DNA of 64,000 bases from Clostridiaceae bacterium (GCA_009911065.1 QXWR01000001.1:124001-188000); one strand, 5' to 3'; positions 1 to 8,467 are shown, counted from the first letter of the stretch. Program-made: numbers and translations. The notes: generated from the sequence alone by a model not told the origin.

Positions 1-23
1 CCCGTCTGTTCAAACATTTTCAT
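1..23 (-). CDS. start of next phage head gene (partial)
   Basis: Only the first seven codons are inside the window (MKMFEQT...). The start ATG overlaps the TAA stop of the protease gene by one base (TAATG), and a strong AGAAGGGGGAAG ribosome site lies five bases upstream. Its position just after a protease/scaffold gene predicts a head decoration or major capsid protein; this is inferred from lambda-like gene order, not from its own sequence. Confidence 0.6.
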
Positions 24-445
24 TATTTCTTCCCCCTTCTTTTATCTTTTCCCAGGGCGGCCGCAAGGCCGTTGACCTTTGCTTCTTTTTCCGCCTTCAC
101 TTCGTCTTCTTTGCCGGTTCCGGCGTTCGGTGTAACTCCGACGGAAGAAGCGCCGGAATTTGCCAGATCATCGACTATATTATTTAACGTCTGCTGTCCG
201 GCCTTGTTGTTTGCCTTCATCTGGGCCAGCGCAAGATCAGCGGCGGAAATCGGTTCATCATACTTCGCCCGTGTCAGCACGTCGTCAGGAATCCCGGCCG
301 CGATTTCGTCGATCGCTTTCAGGCGTTCCCGTTCCGCTTTCACCGCGTCCGCCACGATCTGATCGACAAATTCGGGATAGGCACTTTTTAAATGCGCGGC
401 GTCAGTAATAACCGGCGTCGTGTTTTTGGTTGATTCTTCACCCAT
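23..445 (-). CDS. probable nested scaffold protein (internal start in protease gene)
   Basis: An in-frame ATG at 445 (MGEESTKN) lies near the junction between the protease and scaffold halves. An AAAGGA ribosome site sits nine bases upstream, stronger than anything near the protease start. Translation from here would give a 140-residue helical, charged protein equal to the C-terminal half. This matches the arrangement known in lambda, where Nu3 is made from an internal start in gene C. The internal start is inferred from the ribosome site only. Confidence 0.5.
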   Translation of the reverse strand: MGEESTKNTTPVITDAAHLKSAYPEFVDQIVADAVKAERERLKAIDEIAAGIPDDVLTRAKYDEPISAADLALAQMKANNKAGQQTLNNIVDDLANSGASSVGVTPNAGTGKEDEVKAEKEAKVNGLAAALGKDKRRGKK

Positions 446-1246
446 GTTTTCATTTCCTTTCTGAATTGTTTTATTTGAAAAAGTTCCTTTGTCTTTCGGC
501 GGCGTTATCGAAAGAGCCTGAACCTTTTTCCGAATGTTTTCAGGGACGGCAACTTCCAGATAGTTTTTAAAACTACACGGAACCCCGTTCACCGTGAATC
601 GGTTAGAAAAAATATTGTCCTGGAATCCGGTTTCTATCACTTCATCGCAAAAACCGGCGTCAACTGCTTCCTGGCCCACATACCACGATTCGGCGTCCAT
701 TAACTGATTGATTTCTTCTTCCGTCTTATCAAGGCGATCCATATACGCGGTTGCTATGCTTTTCTTTACCTGATCCGTCACGTCTGCCAGCTTCAAGAGG
801 TCTTCCGACGTATAGGAACCCCAAAGGGATATTGACGGATTGTGCGCCATAAGGATCGCATTTTTAGCGATTTTCCGCTTGTCACAAGCCATTAAAATAA
901 TAGTTGCGGCGCTGGCGCAAATCCCGATAATCGTTCCGGTGATCGTTGCTTTATTGAGAATCAGCGCGTTATATATCGCATTTGCCGCGAAAACATCACC
1001 GCCGCCGGACTGAATCAGGACGTTTATATTCTTCTTTTCCCCTAATGCGTTCAATTCGGCGATAAAGTCGCGGTATGTAACACAATCTTCATTCCACCAA
1101 CTTTCTTCACTGGATATTTCGCCGAAAAGCTGTAATTCTGCCGTTTCATCGTCTTTATTGATGAAATTCCAGAATTTATTGATCCTCTGATTCTTCGGCG
1201 CCGTCGGTGTCGCCGTCTGATTCAGGATCCTTGTCTTCTTCTTCAT
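23..1246 (-). CDS. ClpP-like head maturation protease with C-terminal scaffold region
   Basis: Capsid protease that trims head proteins during procapsid maturation. The N-terminal half has the ClpP/crotonase-type fold: a GEISSEESW strand, an IQSGGGDVFAAN loop, an ICASAATIILMA segment carrying the probable catalytic serine, and MAHNPSI with the probable histidine. The C-terminal half is Ala/Lys/Glu-rich and helical, as in scaffold domains. It follows the portal gene and overlaps its end. The start is uncertain. ATG at 1246 (MKKKTR) is used here, but it lies inside the portal gene; the longest frame begins at 1312. The conserved-looking part (NKFWNF) begins only near 1170, where an AGAGGATC-like ribosome site precedes an ATC codon. 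The protease assignment itself is firm. Confidence 0.88.
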   Translation of the reverse strand: MKKKTRILNQTATPTAPKNQRINKFWNFINKDDETAELQLFGEISSEESWWNEDCVTYRDFIAELNALGEKKNINVLIQSGGGDVFAANAIYNALILNKATITGTIIGICASAATIILMACDKRKIAKNAILMAHNPSISLWGSYTSEDLLKLADVTDQVKKSIATAYMDRLDKTEEEINQLMDAESWYVGQEAVDAGFCDEVIETGFQDNIFSNRFTVNGVPCSFKNYLEVAVPENIRKKVQALSITPPKDKGTFSNKTIQKGNENMGEESTKNTTPVITDAAHLKSAYPEFVDQIVADAVKAERERLKAIDEIAAGIPDDVLTRAKYDEPISAADLALAQMKANNKAGQQTLNNIVDDLANSGASSVGVTPNAGTGKEDEVKAEKEAKVNGLAAALGKDKRRGKK

Positions 1247-2861
1247 CGGGTTTTTCACTCTCCTTTTCCTTGTTTTCTTCCGCGCTCCCAGGCGGCGCGG
1301 CGGCCGAAACAAGTCCGGCTTCTTTCATTAACTGATTTTCCCTGGCAAGCTGGGCGACGTTCGCGTCAAAATCCGTCCCCGTCATTTCGATAGATTCGCG
1401 CTGGCGTGTTGATACTCCGATCGCGATTCTCTTTTCTGCCGCGGTTGCTTCCTTCACCGGATCCAGCATACCAGGCGCCGGCCCGTTCCACTGGGCGCGG
1501 CAATACGCCTTCCTAATCGCCGGATCCAAAAAGAATCCCGGCGCCTTAATTCTTCCGTTTGCGATCGCTTCCGTCAGAAATATTTCATAAAGCGGTTGAC
1601 AGAAATCAGCGGCCAGCCATTTTCTTTTCATTCTGAAAGCCTTCCACGCTTCCAGAAGGGCGGCGCGTGACGCCGAATAACTGGAATTGAACGATTTTAT
1701 CAGTAATTCGACCGGTATTTCCAGCGCGGCGCCGACATACTTTGCAAGCGCTGTTGTGAAGGCGTCAAAATTGCTAGAAGGCCGCTTCGCGTCTGCAATA
1801 TCAATCTTTTCCCCAGGCTTTAAGACATTAACCATTCCAGGGCCTAATTCATAATTAAGATCATCGTCAGAAACGCGGTCTTCGTCGTCCAGAACCCCGG
1901 TAAAGCCCATTTCTCCGGTGTTTCCTTCGGAAGTGATAAATACAGTGAAAAAACCATTGATAACGGCCGCCATCATTTCGGCTTCACTGTATCTTGTAAG
2001 CTGTTTTAATGATTCAATCACCGGCGCCAGATACGGAACCCCTCTGTATTGTTCCGCGCGTTCCGCTTCAAAAATCATTAAAACGTTCGGCGTTCCCGTC
2101 TTATCCCCGAAGGCTTTCACCCTCTGCCACTTTTTCGCCGCCCGAAGCTGGCTGTTCGGATATGTAGAACAAATATGATACGCGACCACGCGCCCGGCGT
2201 CCGTCACTTCAACGCCGTTAAATATCCGGTTCCCCGTCGTGCTTTCCGTCGCGTACAGATTGACCGCCGTTCCGCTTGTGTGCGGCGTTGATACGCGGTC
2301 AGCTTCTATCAGGTGGACGCGCAAGCCATAAGGGAACGCCGGCGTCGGCCGTTCATACTCCACAAGGGCGCAAGCGTCGCCGTTCATCAGCCAGGACAGA
2401 CACGCGACTTGCTGGATCTCATAAAAATTATTAACCCGTGTTGAATCACAAAATTTTGAATCCGCCCATAACTCAAATTCGCGTTCCGTGTTGCGTTGCC
2501 ACTCTGCCGCCACTTCCGGCGTCATTCTCAGGAAGGCCGCGTCGATTGTGCTTTTCAGCCGCAACCCTTCACCGACAATATTTGTTCGATTCGTCTTTAT
2601 TGCCGATACTGCAAGCGGCGCCGACATATAAAGGCTTCTGGATCTCTGCCGAAGGATCGGAATGTTCCGGTCTATGTCTTCTTGTGGGGATTTACTCGAC
2701 GCAAGCCAGCCGCGCATGGAATTTTTATTCCTGGACGCGCCGCTTTCATCATACCCGGAATTTTTAAATGACCGGATCAGTTCCAGCTTGATTCGGTCAT
2801 TTTGGCGCCGCAAGGCGGCCGAAGGATTGACGGCTTCGACAAACTTGTCTATGATATTCAA
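1176..2861 (-). CDS. phage portal protein, lambda gpB type
   Basis: Forms the dodecameric portal through which DNA enters and leaves the capsid. The 561-residue sequence has the lambda-type N-terminus (DRIKLELIRSFKNSGYDESGAS), then the RSRSLYMSAPLAVSAIKTNRTNIVG region typical of this family, and a Glu/Asp-rich C-terminal tail. The start codon is TTG, preceded by AAAGGCGGTGA, the same ribosome-site style used repeatedly in this prophage. It lies between the gpW-like gene and the protease gene, and the order terminase, gpW, portal, protease matches lambda. Confidence 0.92.
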   Translation of the reverse strand: MNIIDKFVEAVNPSAALRRQNDRIKLELIRSFKNSGYDESGASRNKNSMRGWLASSKSPQEDIDRNIPILRQRSRSLYMSAPLAVSAIKTNRTNIVGEGLRLKSTIDAAFLRMTPEVAAEWQRNTEREFELWADSKFCDSTRVNNFYEIQQVACLSWLMNGDACALVEYERPTPAFPYGLRVHLIEADRVSTPHTSGTAVNLYATESTTGNRIFNGVEVTDAGRVVAYHICSTYPNSQLRAAKKWQRVKAFGDKTGTPNVLMIFEAERAEQYRGVPYLAPVIESLKQLTRYSEAEMMAAVINGFFTVFITSEGNTGEMGFTGVLDDEDRVSDDDLNYELGPGMVNVLKPGEKIDIADAKRPSSNFDAFTTALAKYVGAALEIPVELLIKSFNSSYSASRAALLEAWKAFRMKRKWLAADFCQPLYEIFLTEAIANGRIKAPGFFLDPAIRKAYCRAQWNGPAPGMLDPVKEATAAEKRIAIGVSTRQRESIEMTGTDFDANVAQLARENQLMKEAGLVSAAAPPGSAEENKEKESEKPDEEEDKDPESDGDTDGAEESEDQ

Positions 2862-2878
2862 TTTTCTTCACCGCCTTT

Positions 2879-3115
2879 CTAAATGTCACGCGGAAGAAAT
2901 CGCGCCGCCTTGTTTTTTCCGCCGGTACTTTCCAGCGCTTCGATCTGCCCTTCCAGTTCCTTAATTGCCGCCCGAATGGTAGACAAATCGGCCCGTTTCA
3001 GGCTCTTTGTTCCGATCGTGTATTCCTGATTCAGAAGGACGGCTTCTTCGGCTTCATAATACATTTCAAGCCGCTTTTTATATCTTTCCAGGCGTTCTTT
3101 CTGCAATTTTCCCAT
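2879..3115 (-). CDS. gpW-like / DUF6148 head-tail joining protein
   Basis: This 78-residue helical protein contains the YTIGTKSLKRADLSTIRAAI pattern typical of small phage proteins between the large terminase and portal genes. In lambda the protein at this position is gpW, which plugs the portal vertex after packaging. The family call rests on this motif and on position. It sits in the tightly packed late operon (12 bases after terL, 17 before the portal gene). Confidence 0.75.
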   Translation of the reverse strand: MGKLQKERLERYKKRLEMYYEAEEAVLLNQEYTIGTKSLKRADLSTIRAAIKELEGQIEALESTGGKNKAARFLPRDI

Positions 3116-3127
3116 ATTATCACCGCC

Positions 3128-5053
3128 TTATAGTTGAACTCCGCGGCTTACTGCCCCGGTTTTTCTTTTCTTCCCGGTCTTCGCCGGCGTTCTTTTCATG
3201 TAATTTATCCCGGCTTTTACCTTCTTTTCCAGGATTTCAAAGTTCGGACGAAGGATTTCCGCCGCGGCCGTCGAATAATTCCGAAGATCCAGCGGTTCGT
3301 TTCTGGTTCCAGCCTTCTTTTTCCACTTAATCACGGGCCGCCCGTCCTTCAATTCAACGACGCGCTGTTCGCTGTTTAGCCCCTTGATATAAGTTTCGTT
3401 ATATCCCAATTCGGAATTGCTCGGAAAGTGGCAATATCCAGGGCCTTCTTCTTCGATTTTTAACCGCGTCATAAGAATTTCTTTTCCTGAATCCACGCCC
3501 AGGATAAAGATTTTCACTTTGTATTCATTATTCTTTGAAACTTTATGTATTAAAGGAATCCCAGGGCCGCCCATTCCCTTTATACCGTAAATTTTTTTAT
3601 TCTTCGCTTCCATTTTTTTCAGCCACTTATAACATTCCGTCGTATAGTGGCCGCCGGTATCTATGCAAGTACAAGCAATCAGAAGGCCGGAACCGGAAGC
3701 AAAGTATAATTCCCGGTCAAGGTATTCTTCTAGTTTGTCCCAGGTTTCGTCTTTTTCCATATCGCCGAAAATTTTATCATACCGGACGCCCCACGATTCA
3801 TAACCGCGGCCCCAGCCGGTTATTTCTATCTCGAAGCGATCGTCCTGAACGTCAACGCCGGCCGTCAGAAGAAGAACGCCGTCGGGGATCTCCGCTTCGT
3901 ATTTTTCGCGGCGGCCTATCAATGAATCATCGTCCGCGCTGGCTCCGCGTTCTTCCCATGTTTCGCCAAGCGTGGTATTGATCCACGTTTTCATTTTGTT
4001 AATATCGCCGTTTACCTTTAGTTCATGCTGGGCTTCCTTAAATTCCCGGATAATTTCTTCCCAGTGTTTCCAGGGCGACGCTAATTCGTTCAGGTGAAAA
4101 GAACGCTTCCGGCGGCGCTCCGGGAATTTTGCGATATATTTCCCGGTCTGCTGTTTCCAGTCAATTTCCGGGATATGTTCGCCGCAAAATTTACATTCCA
4201 TTGTCACGTCTGAAAAGTGGATCCGCGGCCATTCATACGGTTGATACTTTCCGCATACCGGACAAGGAACACACCATTCTTCTTGTGAACCTGATTCAAA
4301 TTCTTTTTCAACCTGGCTTATTCCTTTGATCGTCGGCGTCGATACTTTTATCTTCTTCCGGTTCCAGAAGGCCGTTGTCCTCTTTTCAACAAGTTTTATC
4401 GGGTTTCCTTCGCTTCCGGCGCTGGCCGGATAGCGGTCTATTTCGTCCATAAGCACGATTCGGACGGGCCTTGACGCAAGGCTTGACGGCGAATTTGCGC
4501 CGGCAAGCGTTATATGACCGCCAGGAAATGTCTTGCGAAGAATCGTGTTCCCGGAAGTGCGCGACTTTACGTCCCGGACTTTCCCGTTCAATGACGGCGT
4601 GTCGCGGATCATCGGCGACAACCTATCTTTTGAAAAATCTTCCGCCATCGGCTTAACCGTCGGTTGAACAACTAACATCGGCGCCGGATCATAGGCTATA
4701 AAATAACCGATGATATTCAATATAAGTTCGGTTTTTCCCACCTGGGCCGAAGACATTATCACGATTTCTTCACATTCTGGATCGTTTATCGCGTCCATGA
4801 TTTCGCGTTGATACGGCGCCCGGTCAGTGTTCCATTGTCCCGGTTCCGCCGAAGATTCAGCGGACAATTTTCGATAACGATCCGCCCATTGACTAACCGT
4901 CAGAATCGGCGGCGGCGCAACTACTTTTGCAATATCCCGGAATAGCTTGATTGTTTTGTAGTCTATCCCTAAATCTTTATGACGCTTTTTTACGACGACG
5001 GTATCAGGGGAAACAAGTGGTGATTCTTCCACCGTAATTTTTTTATTCCTCAT
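3128..5053 (-). CDS. terminase large subunit, GpA family
   Basis: ATP-driven motor and nuclease that packages phage DNA. The N-terminal ATPase has a Walker A-like SSAQVGKTE motif and a RIVLMDEIDRYP Walker B. Paired cysteines (CPVCGKY, CKFCGEH) form a zinc-ribbon insertion typical of GpA. The C-terminal half carries the nuclease region (LTAGVDVQDDRFEIEI, then CIDTGGHYT). Start ATG 5053 (MRNKK) is chosen because AAGGGGAAGAAG precedes it; the longer frame to 5104 would run far into terS. It overlaps the end of terS by 11 bases, indicating translational coupling. GpA terminases usually act on cos-type DNA ends, so this phage is probably a cos packager. Confidence 0.95.
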   Translation of the reverse strand: MRNKKITVEESPLVSPDTVVVKKRHKDLGIDYKTIKLFRDIAKVVAPPPILTVSQWADRYRKLSAESSAEPGQWNTDRAPYQREIMDAINDPECEEIVIMSSAQVGKTELILNIIGYFIAYDPAPMLVVQPTVKPMAEDFSKDRLSPMIRDTPSLNGKVRDVKSRTSGNTILRKTFPGGHITLAGANSPSSLASRPVRIVLMDEIDRYPASAGSEGNPIKLVEKRTTAFWNRKKIKVSTPTIKGISQVEKEFESGSQEEWCVPCPVCGKYQPYEWPRIHFSDVTMECKFCGEHIPEIDWKQQTGKYIAKFPERRRKRSFHLNELASPWKHWEEIIREFKEAQHELKVNGDINKMKTWINTTLGETWEERGASADDDSLIGRREKYEAEIPDGVLLLTAGVDVQDDRFEIEITGWGRGYESWGVRYDKIFGDMEKDETWDKLEEYLDRELYFASGSGLLIACTCIDTGGHYTTECYKWLKKMEAKNKKIYGIKGMGGPGIPLIHKVSKNNEYKVKIFILGVDSGKEILMTRLKIEEEGPGYCHFPSNSELGYNETYIKGLNSEQRVVELKDGRPVIKWKKKAGTRNEPLDLRNYSTAAAEILRPNFEILEKKVKAGINYMKRTPAKTGKKRKTGAVSRGVQL

Positions 5054-5603
5054 AGTCTTCTTCCCCTTCGACGTATTCGTCGGAATAGAACGCCTTCGGA
5101 TCATAGTCCTTCAACTCATTCAGCGCTTCGACGACTTCGTTTGTCAGCCGGTCTTTGATATAGCCGGCGTCGCGGTCTTCCAGAATCGGCGCCACCTTCG
5201 ACGGGATATTCATAACCCTTGTTTTGAAGGCGGCCAGCATATCGGACATAACCTTTTCGACGTCTTCCGCCTTGTGAAGTTCCCCCCTCATGGTTTGAAG
5301 TTTCAGTTCTGAAATGTGGCGCTTCACTCTTTCGTGAAGGGCCTTTTCTTCGTCAATGTCGATTTCTCCGTCTGGCCCGTCGATTGTCGCGCCTTCGGCG
5401 GCCAGCTTCAAAGACAGTATGTAATTTTTTAGTGATTCAACAAGGTTATAGCGGCCCTTTGCGGCCCGAACGATGATTCCTTCTTCCGCCATCTGGCGGA
5501 CGCGGCGATCTGTCACGCCGAAGATTCCCCCCAGGACGGCGGCCGAAACAGTAAGGCTGTCAATGTCAGTAACCTTCGTTGAATCCGCGTCAGCCTTCGC
5601 CAT
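5043..5603 (-). CDS. terminase small subunit, Nu1-like
   Basis: DNA-recognition subunit of the packaging enzyme. The N-terminus holds a winged-helix/HTH (AAVLGGIFGVTDRRVRQMAEEGI) like the Nu1 DNA-binding domain. A long charged helix follows (EKALHERVKRHISELKLQTMRGEL), then an acidic tail (EGEEDYEE) that overlaps terL. The start at 5603 has AGAAAGGAAGTGAG upstream. It is the first gene of the head operon, next to a 370-base non-coding region that may hold the packaging site. Confidence 0.9.
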   Translation of the reverse strand: MAKADADSTKVTDIDSLTVSAAVLGGIFGVTDRRVRQMAEEGIIVRAAKGRYNLVESLKNYILSLKLAAEGATIDGPDGEIDIDEEKALHERVKRHISELKLQTMRGELHKAEDVEKVMSDMLAAFKTRVMNIPSKVAPILEDRDAGYIKDRLTNEVVEALNELKDYDPKAFYSDEYVEGEEDYEE

Positions 5604-5973
5604 GCTCTCACTTCCTTTCTGGCCGGAAAAGCGGAAACGGCAACTTTTGTATTTTTTTCTTTGTAGCTAGACAGATTTTGGGCTTCGCTTACCCGCAAGC
5701 CTTGTCAGGGCGCCGGAAGAACCTATCCGCCCGGCGGCGCTTTTCTTGCGAATGTTCGTTCGCCCTGGCGGCGCTCTCTTTGCCTTCCTTCTCTTGACAT
5801 ATCTTGTAATTGTGTCAAGTCGTGCCGTGACTGTTTTCTTTCAATTAAGTGCGAATGAAAGTGACATATATCATTTGTCATAGGCTCATTGTGTCAAGTA
5901 CAAGGCATAAGAAAGAAAGCGCTTCCCATTCTTCGGCCCATACATAGGCGCATATACACACATAAAGACAAGG
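5604..5973 (-). promoter_or_regulatory. non-coding region upstream of terS: candidate late leader and cos region
   Basis: No convincing gene is present. The stretch contains the heptamer TGTCAAG three times: 5813-5819 and 5892-5898 in one orientation, and 5793-5799 inverted as CTTGACA. There is also a GTGACATATATCATTTGTCA near-palindrome at 5861-5880. Lambda-like phages with Nu1/GpA terminases carry cos, including small-subunit binding sites, directly upstream of terS. The repeats therefore could be TerS sites, but they equally resemble -35 elements of late promoters. The exact cut site cannot be read from sequence. Confidence 0.4.
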
Positions 5974-6537
5974 CTATTTGTGGGCCTTCTTCCTGAATGA
6001 TAGCCCCTTGATAGCCTTGTCTTTATTGTCCTGGTTTATCCCTATATAGCGAAGCGTGACGGATATATCCGAATGATTCAGTATTTCCTTGATAGTCACG
6101 GCGTCGTGTGTCTGCTGGTACATATGATAGCCGAACGTCTTCCGTAATGTGTGAGTGCCGATAGAATCCAGCCCAAACGCGGAGGCCGCCTGGCTTAATA
6201 TGTTATAGGCTTGCTGTCTGGTGATAGGCTTATTCGGGAAATTCGGGGACTTGAACAAATATTCATAGTCCTTTTTCCCACGAATAAATTCCTGGATAAT
6301 AGGTTTTAATTCGGAATTTATCGGGAAGCGTTTTTCCTTACCCGTTTTTTCTTCCCGTATATAAACGGCGTCTTTTTCCTTCACATCGCGGACGCGGAAT
6401 TTCAGAATGTCCGAAATGCGAAGCCCCGTATATATGCCGAACATGAACATTAAATAATCGCGGTCATTCCTCGCTTTCAGGAAATCCGCGACGTCCATCA
6501 CAAGATCCATGTCCCGGATCGGCTCGACTGTATTCAT
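5974..6537 (-). CDS. small tyrosine recombinase (catalytic domain only)
   Basis: A 187-residue tyrosine recombinase that breaks and rejoins DNA through a phosphotyrosine intermediate. All catalytic residues are visible: Arg in TGLRISD, the Lys region EEKTGKEKRF, HTLRKTFGYH (His-x-x-Arg), LNHSD (His) and the nucleophile Tyr in LRYIG. The N-terminal arm-binding/SAM-like domain of full integrases is missing, so it is about half the usual length. ATG 6537 is preferred over the upstream GTG at 6546 because of the GGGGGTG ribosome site. It overlaps the membrane-protein gene. It sits between the late activator and the terminase genes, far from the phage end, so it is unlikely to be the integrase; roles in multimer resolution or late regulation are possible. 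Confidence 0.88.
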   Translation of the reverse strand: MNTVEPIRDMDLVMDVADFLKARNDRDYLMFMFGIYTGLRISDILKFRVRDVKEKDAVYIREEKTGKEKRFPINSELKPIIQEFIRGKKDYEYLFKSPNFPNKPITRQQAYNILSQAASAFGLDSIGTHTLRKTFGYHMYQQTHDAVTIKEILNHSDISVTLRYIGINQDNKDKAIKGLSFRKKAHK

Positions 6538-6904
6538 CAGGCACACCCCCTTTTTCGTCCCCCTCTGAATCGTCGTCCACTAAATGTCCCATAAGCGAAG
6601 GGAAGCGCTCCGCGATTTCCGTCAAAAATAGCACTCCGAAAAATGCAAGCGGAATCACCGGCCATAATACGGCGCATAAAACCGAAAGAAAAAGCGATAC
6701 AATTATCACTCTTGCGGTATTCTTCCAGCCTTCCGGGGGATAGTCGTAATCGAAATCAGGAAAATTTTCTTTGTCATAATCGGCCCATTTTGCCAATAGG
6801 CGCATGAACACAAGCGACAAAATGAAAACAACCGTTCCGCCGATTGCATAAACAAGGGCAAAAATCCGCCAGTTTCTAAAGATAAAATCTGCAATTTTAA
6901 TCAT
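6464..6904 (-). CDS. phage membrane protein, unknown function
   Basis: A 146-residue protein with two hydrophobic regions: residues about 8-34 (FIFRNWRIFALVYAIGG...) and about 65-95 (VIIVSLFLSVLCAVLWPVIPLAFFG). Between them is a Tyr/Asp-rich loop (DYDKENFPDFDYDYPPEG). The C-terminus is charged and overlaps the recombinase gene by 74 bases. ATG 6904 is chosen because AGAAGGA lies eight bases upstream; a longer frame starts at 6928. No family is recognised. Confidence 0.7.
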   Translation of the reverse strand: MIKIADFIFRNWRIFALVYAIGGTVVFILSLVFMRLLAKWADYDKENFPDFDYDYPPEGWKNTARVIIVSLFLSVLCAVLWPVIPLAFFGVLFLTEIAERFPSLMGHLVDDDSEGDEKGGVPDEYSRADPGHGSCDGRRGFPESEE

Positions 6905-7009
6905 TTCATCATTCCTTCTTTCTGGCATACAAAAAGCGCCGCCCTTCGGCGACGCCTTTCAAGTCCTTCTTCATACACTTTTCAGCATATCCAGTATAAC
7001 ACATATTGA

Positions 7010-7062
7010 CACGACATTTCCACGACATATTTCACGACAAAAACACGACATAAAACACGACA
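7010..7062. repeat. five CACGACA direct repeats, 11-12 bp apart
   Basis: Copies begin at 7010, 7021, 7033, 7044 and 7056, so each is about one helical turn from the next and all face the same side of the DNA. They lie between the RinA-like activator gene and the membrane-protein/recombinase genes, upstream of the latter on the minus strand. Such phasing is typical of an array bound cooperatively by a protein, either a regulator (the RinA-like protein is a candidate) or the tyrosine recombinase. A GCCTGA/TCAGGC hairpin with a T-run follows at about 7071-7099 and reads as a terminator only on the plus strand. Confidence 0.7.
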
Positions 7063-7166
7063 TTCAAATTCGCCTGAAAGCCGCATAAAATCAGGCTTTT
7101 TTGAAAAAATGCGTGTTCAAATTTTAGAAAAATTTTAGAATTAAAAAATTTTCATTTTTGAACCCG

Positions 7167-7619
7167 TCAGATCAGCCCCTTTTCCTTCATATCGCTTTCG
7201 ATCCTCTGGAATTGTCTTACAGAAATTGACATTTCATCAGCCGCGGCCGCTTGTGTCATTTTCCGAATAATTCTGTAATAGTAAACCTGGGATTCATAGC
7301 CGGCCAGGCTTTCATAAATCCTTTTGATCCGCTTTTTGCTTTTCCGAAGGTCTTTTCGTTCTTCTTCCAGTTCCCGGATCCGCCTTTCGTCCAGTTCGAT
7401 CATTCGCAAGCCGTCAATAAAGGCAATATGAACGCATTTTGACTGCTCTTTTGAGTAATCGACGCCGCCGACCGCGGAAGGCCCATTCCAGCCACATTCC
7501 CGTTTCGCTTTTTCGATTGATCGGCGATGATTTTTGATCTGTTCATTGATTAACATGATTTTCAGGTCAATTTCATCAAAAAGATTCCTTTCCTTGACAG
7601 TTTTAACCGGTTTCGCCAT
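7167..7619 (-). CDS. RinA/ArpU-like late transcription regulator
   Basis: A 150-residue protein with a charged coiled-coil centre (IRELEEERKDLRKSKKRIKRI). The C-terminus resembles sigma-70 region 4 (YYRIIRKMTQAAAADEMSISVRQFQRIESD). This architecture is that of the RinA/ArpU/DUF1492 regulators that switch on late phage genes. It lies just before the recombinase and packaging genes, as expected. Start ATG 7619 has AAGGGGAAG upstream; the longer TTG start at 7640 would place that ribosome site inside the gene. Confidence 0.8.
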   Translation of the reverse strand: MAKPVKTVKERNLFDEIDLKIMLINEQIKNHRRSIEKAKRECGWNGPSAVGGVDYSKEQSKCVHIAFIDGLRMIELDERRIRELEEERKDLRKSKKRIKRIYESLAGYESQVYYYRIIRKMTQAAAADEMSISVRQFQRIESDMKEKGLI

Positions 7620-7706
7620 ATTTCCAGCTTCCCCTTGCAATCATACCGCGAATATGGTATGATTATTAAAGGTTGAAGATTCGGGCCGCTGGAAAAGCGG
7701 TTCGTT

Positions 7707-7735
7707 CTTTTATTTTACAGAATATTTTTTGTCAA
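7707..7735 (-). promoter_or_regulatory. possible promoter for the RinA-like gene
   Basis: On the minus strand a perfect TTGACA (7730-7735) is followed 17 bases later by a weak TAAAAG. The leader then contains two small hairpins (CCGCTTTTCCAGCGG and ATACC...GGTAT) before the ribosome site. The weak -10 makes this tentative. Confidence 0.35.
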
Positions 7736-8148
7736 GTCAACTGCTTTCTTCCTTTCTTTGCCCGGCGCCTGGCGCGTTCTTCGGCGCGGCGCTGTTTCCG
7801 GTTTCCTGAATGTCCCTGAACGGCCGGAAGTCTGTCTTTATTCGTCACCGCGCAACTCACAAACGAAGAACAATCTTTTTCCGCCGTGTCTATAACTTTT
7901 ATAAATTCAGGCGCCCCGGAACCGCACGACGGGGACGGATTGAAAGAAATAATCAGATCATCAGGGACGCTTTCATTTTCAACAATCATTTCGTCATACT
8001 CCGCCGAACCCCTGAACACTTTTTCTTTTGTCTTCCGGTTCATTGTAAAGAACCGCCGGGCCGCGATCGCTTCTTTTGCCTTCATAATATCGAAAATAAT
8101 ATCAGACGCCGACGTTCCGTTCCATTCTGAATTAAAATCAAAAGACAT
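7732..8148 (-). CDS. hypothetical phage protein
   Basis: A 138-residue protein not recognised. The N-terminal two thirds are mixed; the last 25 residues are extremely basic (NRKQRRAEERARRRAKKGRKQ), suggesting nucleic-acid binding. ATG 8148 is chosen because AGGGGG lies six bases upstream, inside a longer frame that starts at 8166. It overlaps the stop of the preceding gene's region closely, as in the rest of this early operon. Confidence 0.6.
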   Translation of the reverse strand: MSFDFNSEWNGTSASDIIFDIMKAKEAIAARRFFTMNRKTKEKVFRGSAEYDEMIVENESVPDDLIISFNPSPSCGSGAPEFIKVIDTAEKDCSSFVSCAVTNKDRLPAVQGHSGNRKQRRAEERARRRAKKGRKQLT

Positions 8149-8158
8149 ATTCTTCCCC

Positions 8159-8467
8159 CTAATCATTATAATATTTCAGAAAGTCCGCGCCACTCTCCCG
8201 TAACTCCTGAAATATTTTTTCAAACATATGTCCCCAGCGTGTATCATTTCCATTTTCCGGCGCTTCGTCCATCAGCATTTGAACAAATTCTTCTGTAAAC
8301 GCCTGATTCTCTCCCCTTTTTACGCGACAAAATTCATGTTCTCCGTCGTCTGCCACGTTATCAGGCGAATTTCTGAATAGCCAGGCCAGATCCGACAATT
8401 TGATTTCCATTTTCAATTTATTATTAGTGATTGCAAATTTCAAAAGTTGATCGTCATATTTTTTCAT
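8159..8467 (-). CDS. hypothetical phage protein
   Basis: A 102-residue, acidic, probably soluble protein (N-terminus MKKYDDQLLKFAI, C-terminus ADFLKYYND). No family recognised. It overlaps the end of the upstream 118-residue gene by 14 bases; AAAGGA lies about ten bases before the ATG. Confidence 0.6.
   Translation of the reverse strand: MKKYDDQLLKFAITNNKLKMEIKLSDLAWLFRNSPDNVADDGEHEFCRVKRGENQAFTEEFVQMLMDEAPENGNDTRWGHMFEKIFQELRESGADFLKYYND

Noticed and set aside
5974..6537. Tyrosine recombinase as the prophage integrase
   Set aside because: It is half-length, far from the prophage end and inside the lytic operon, while a full serine recombinase lies near the junction.
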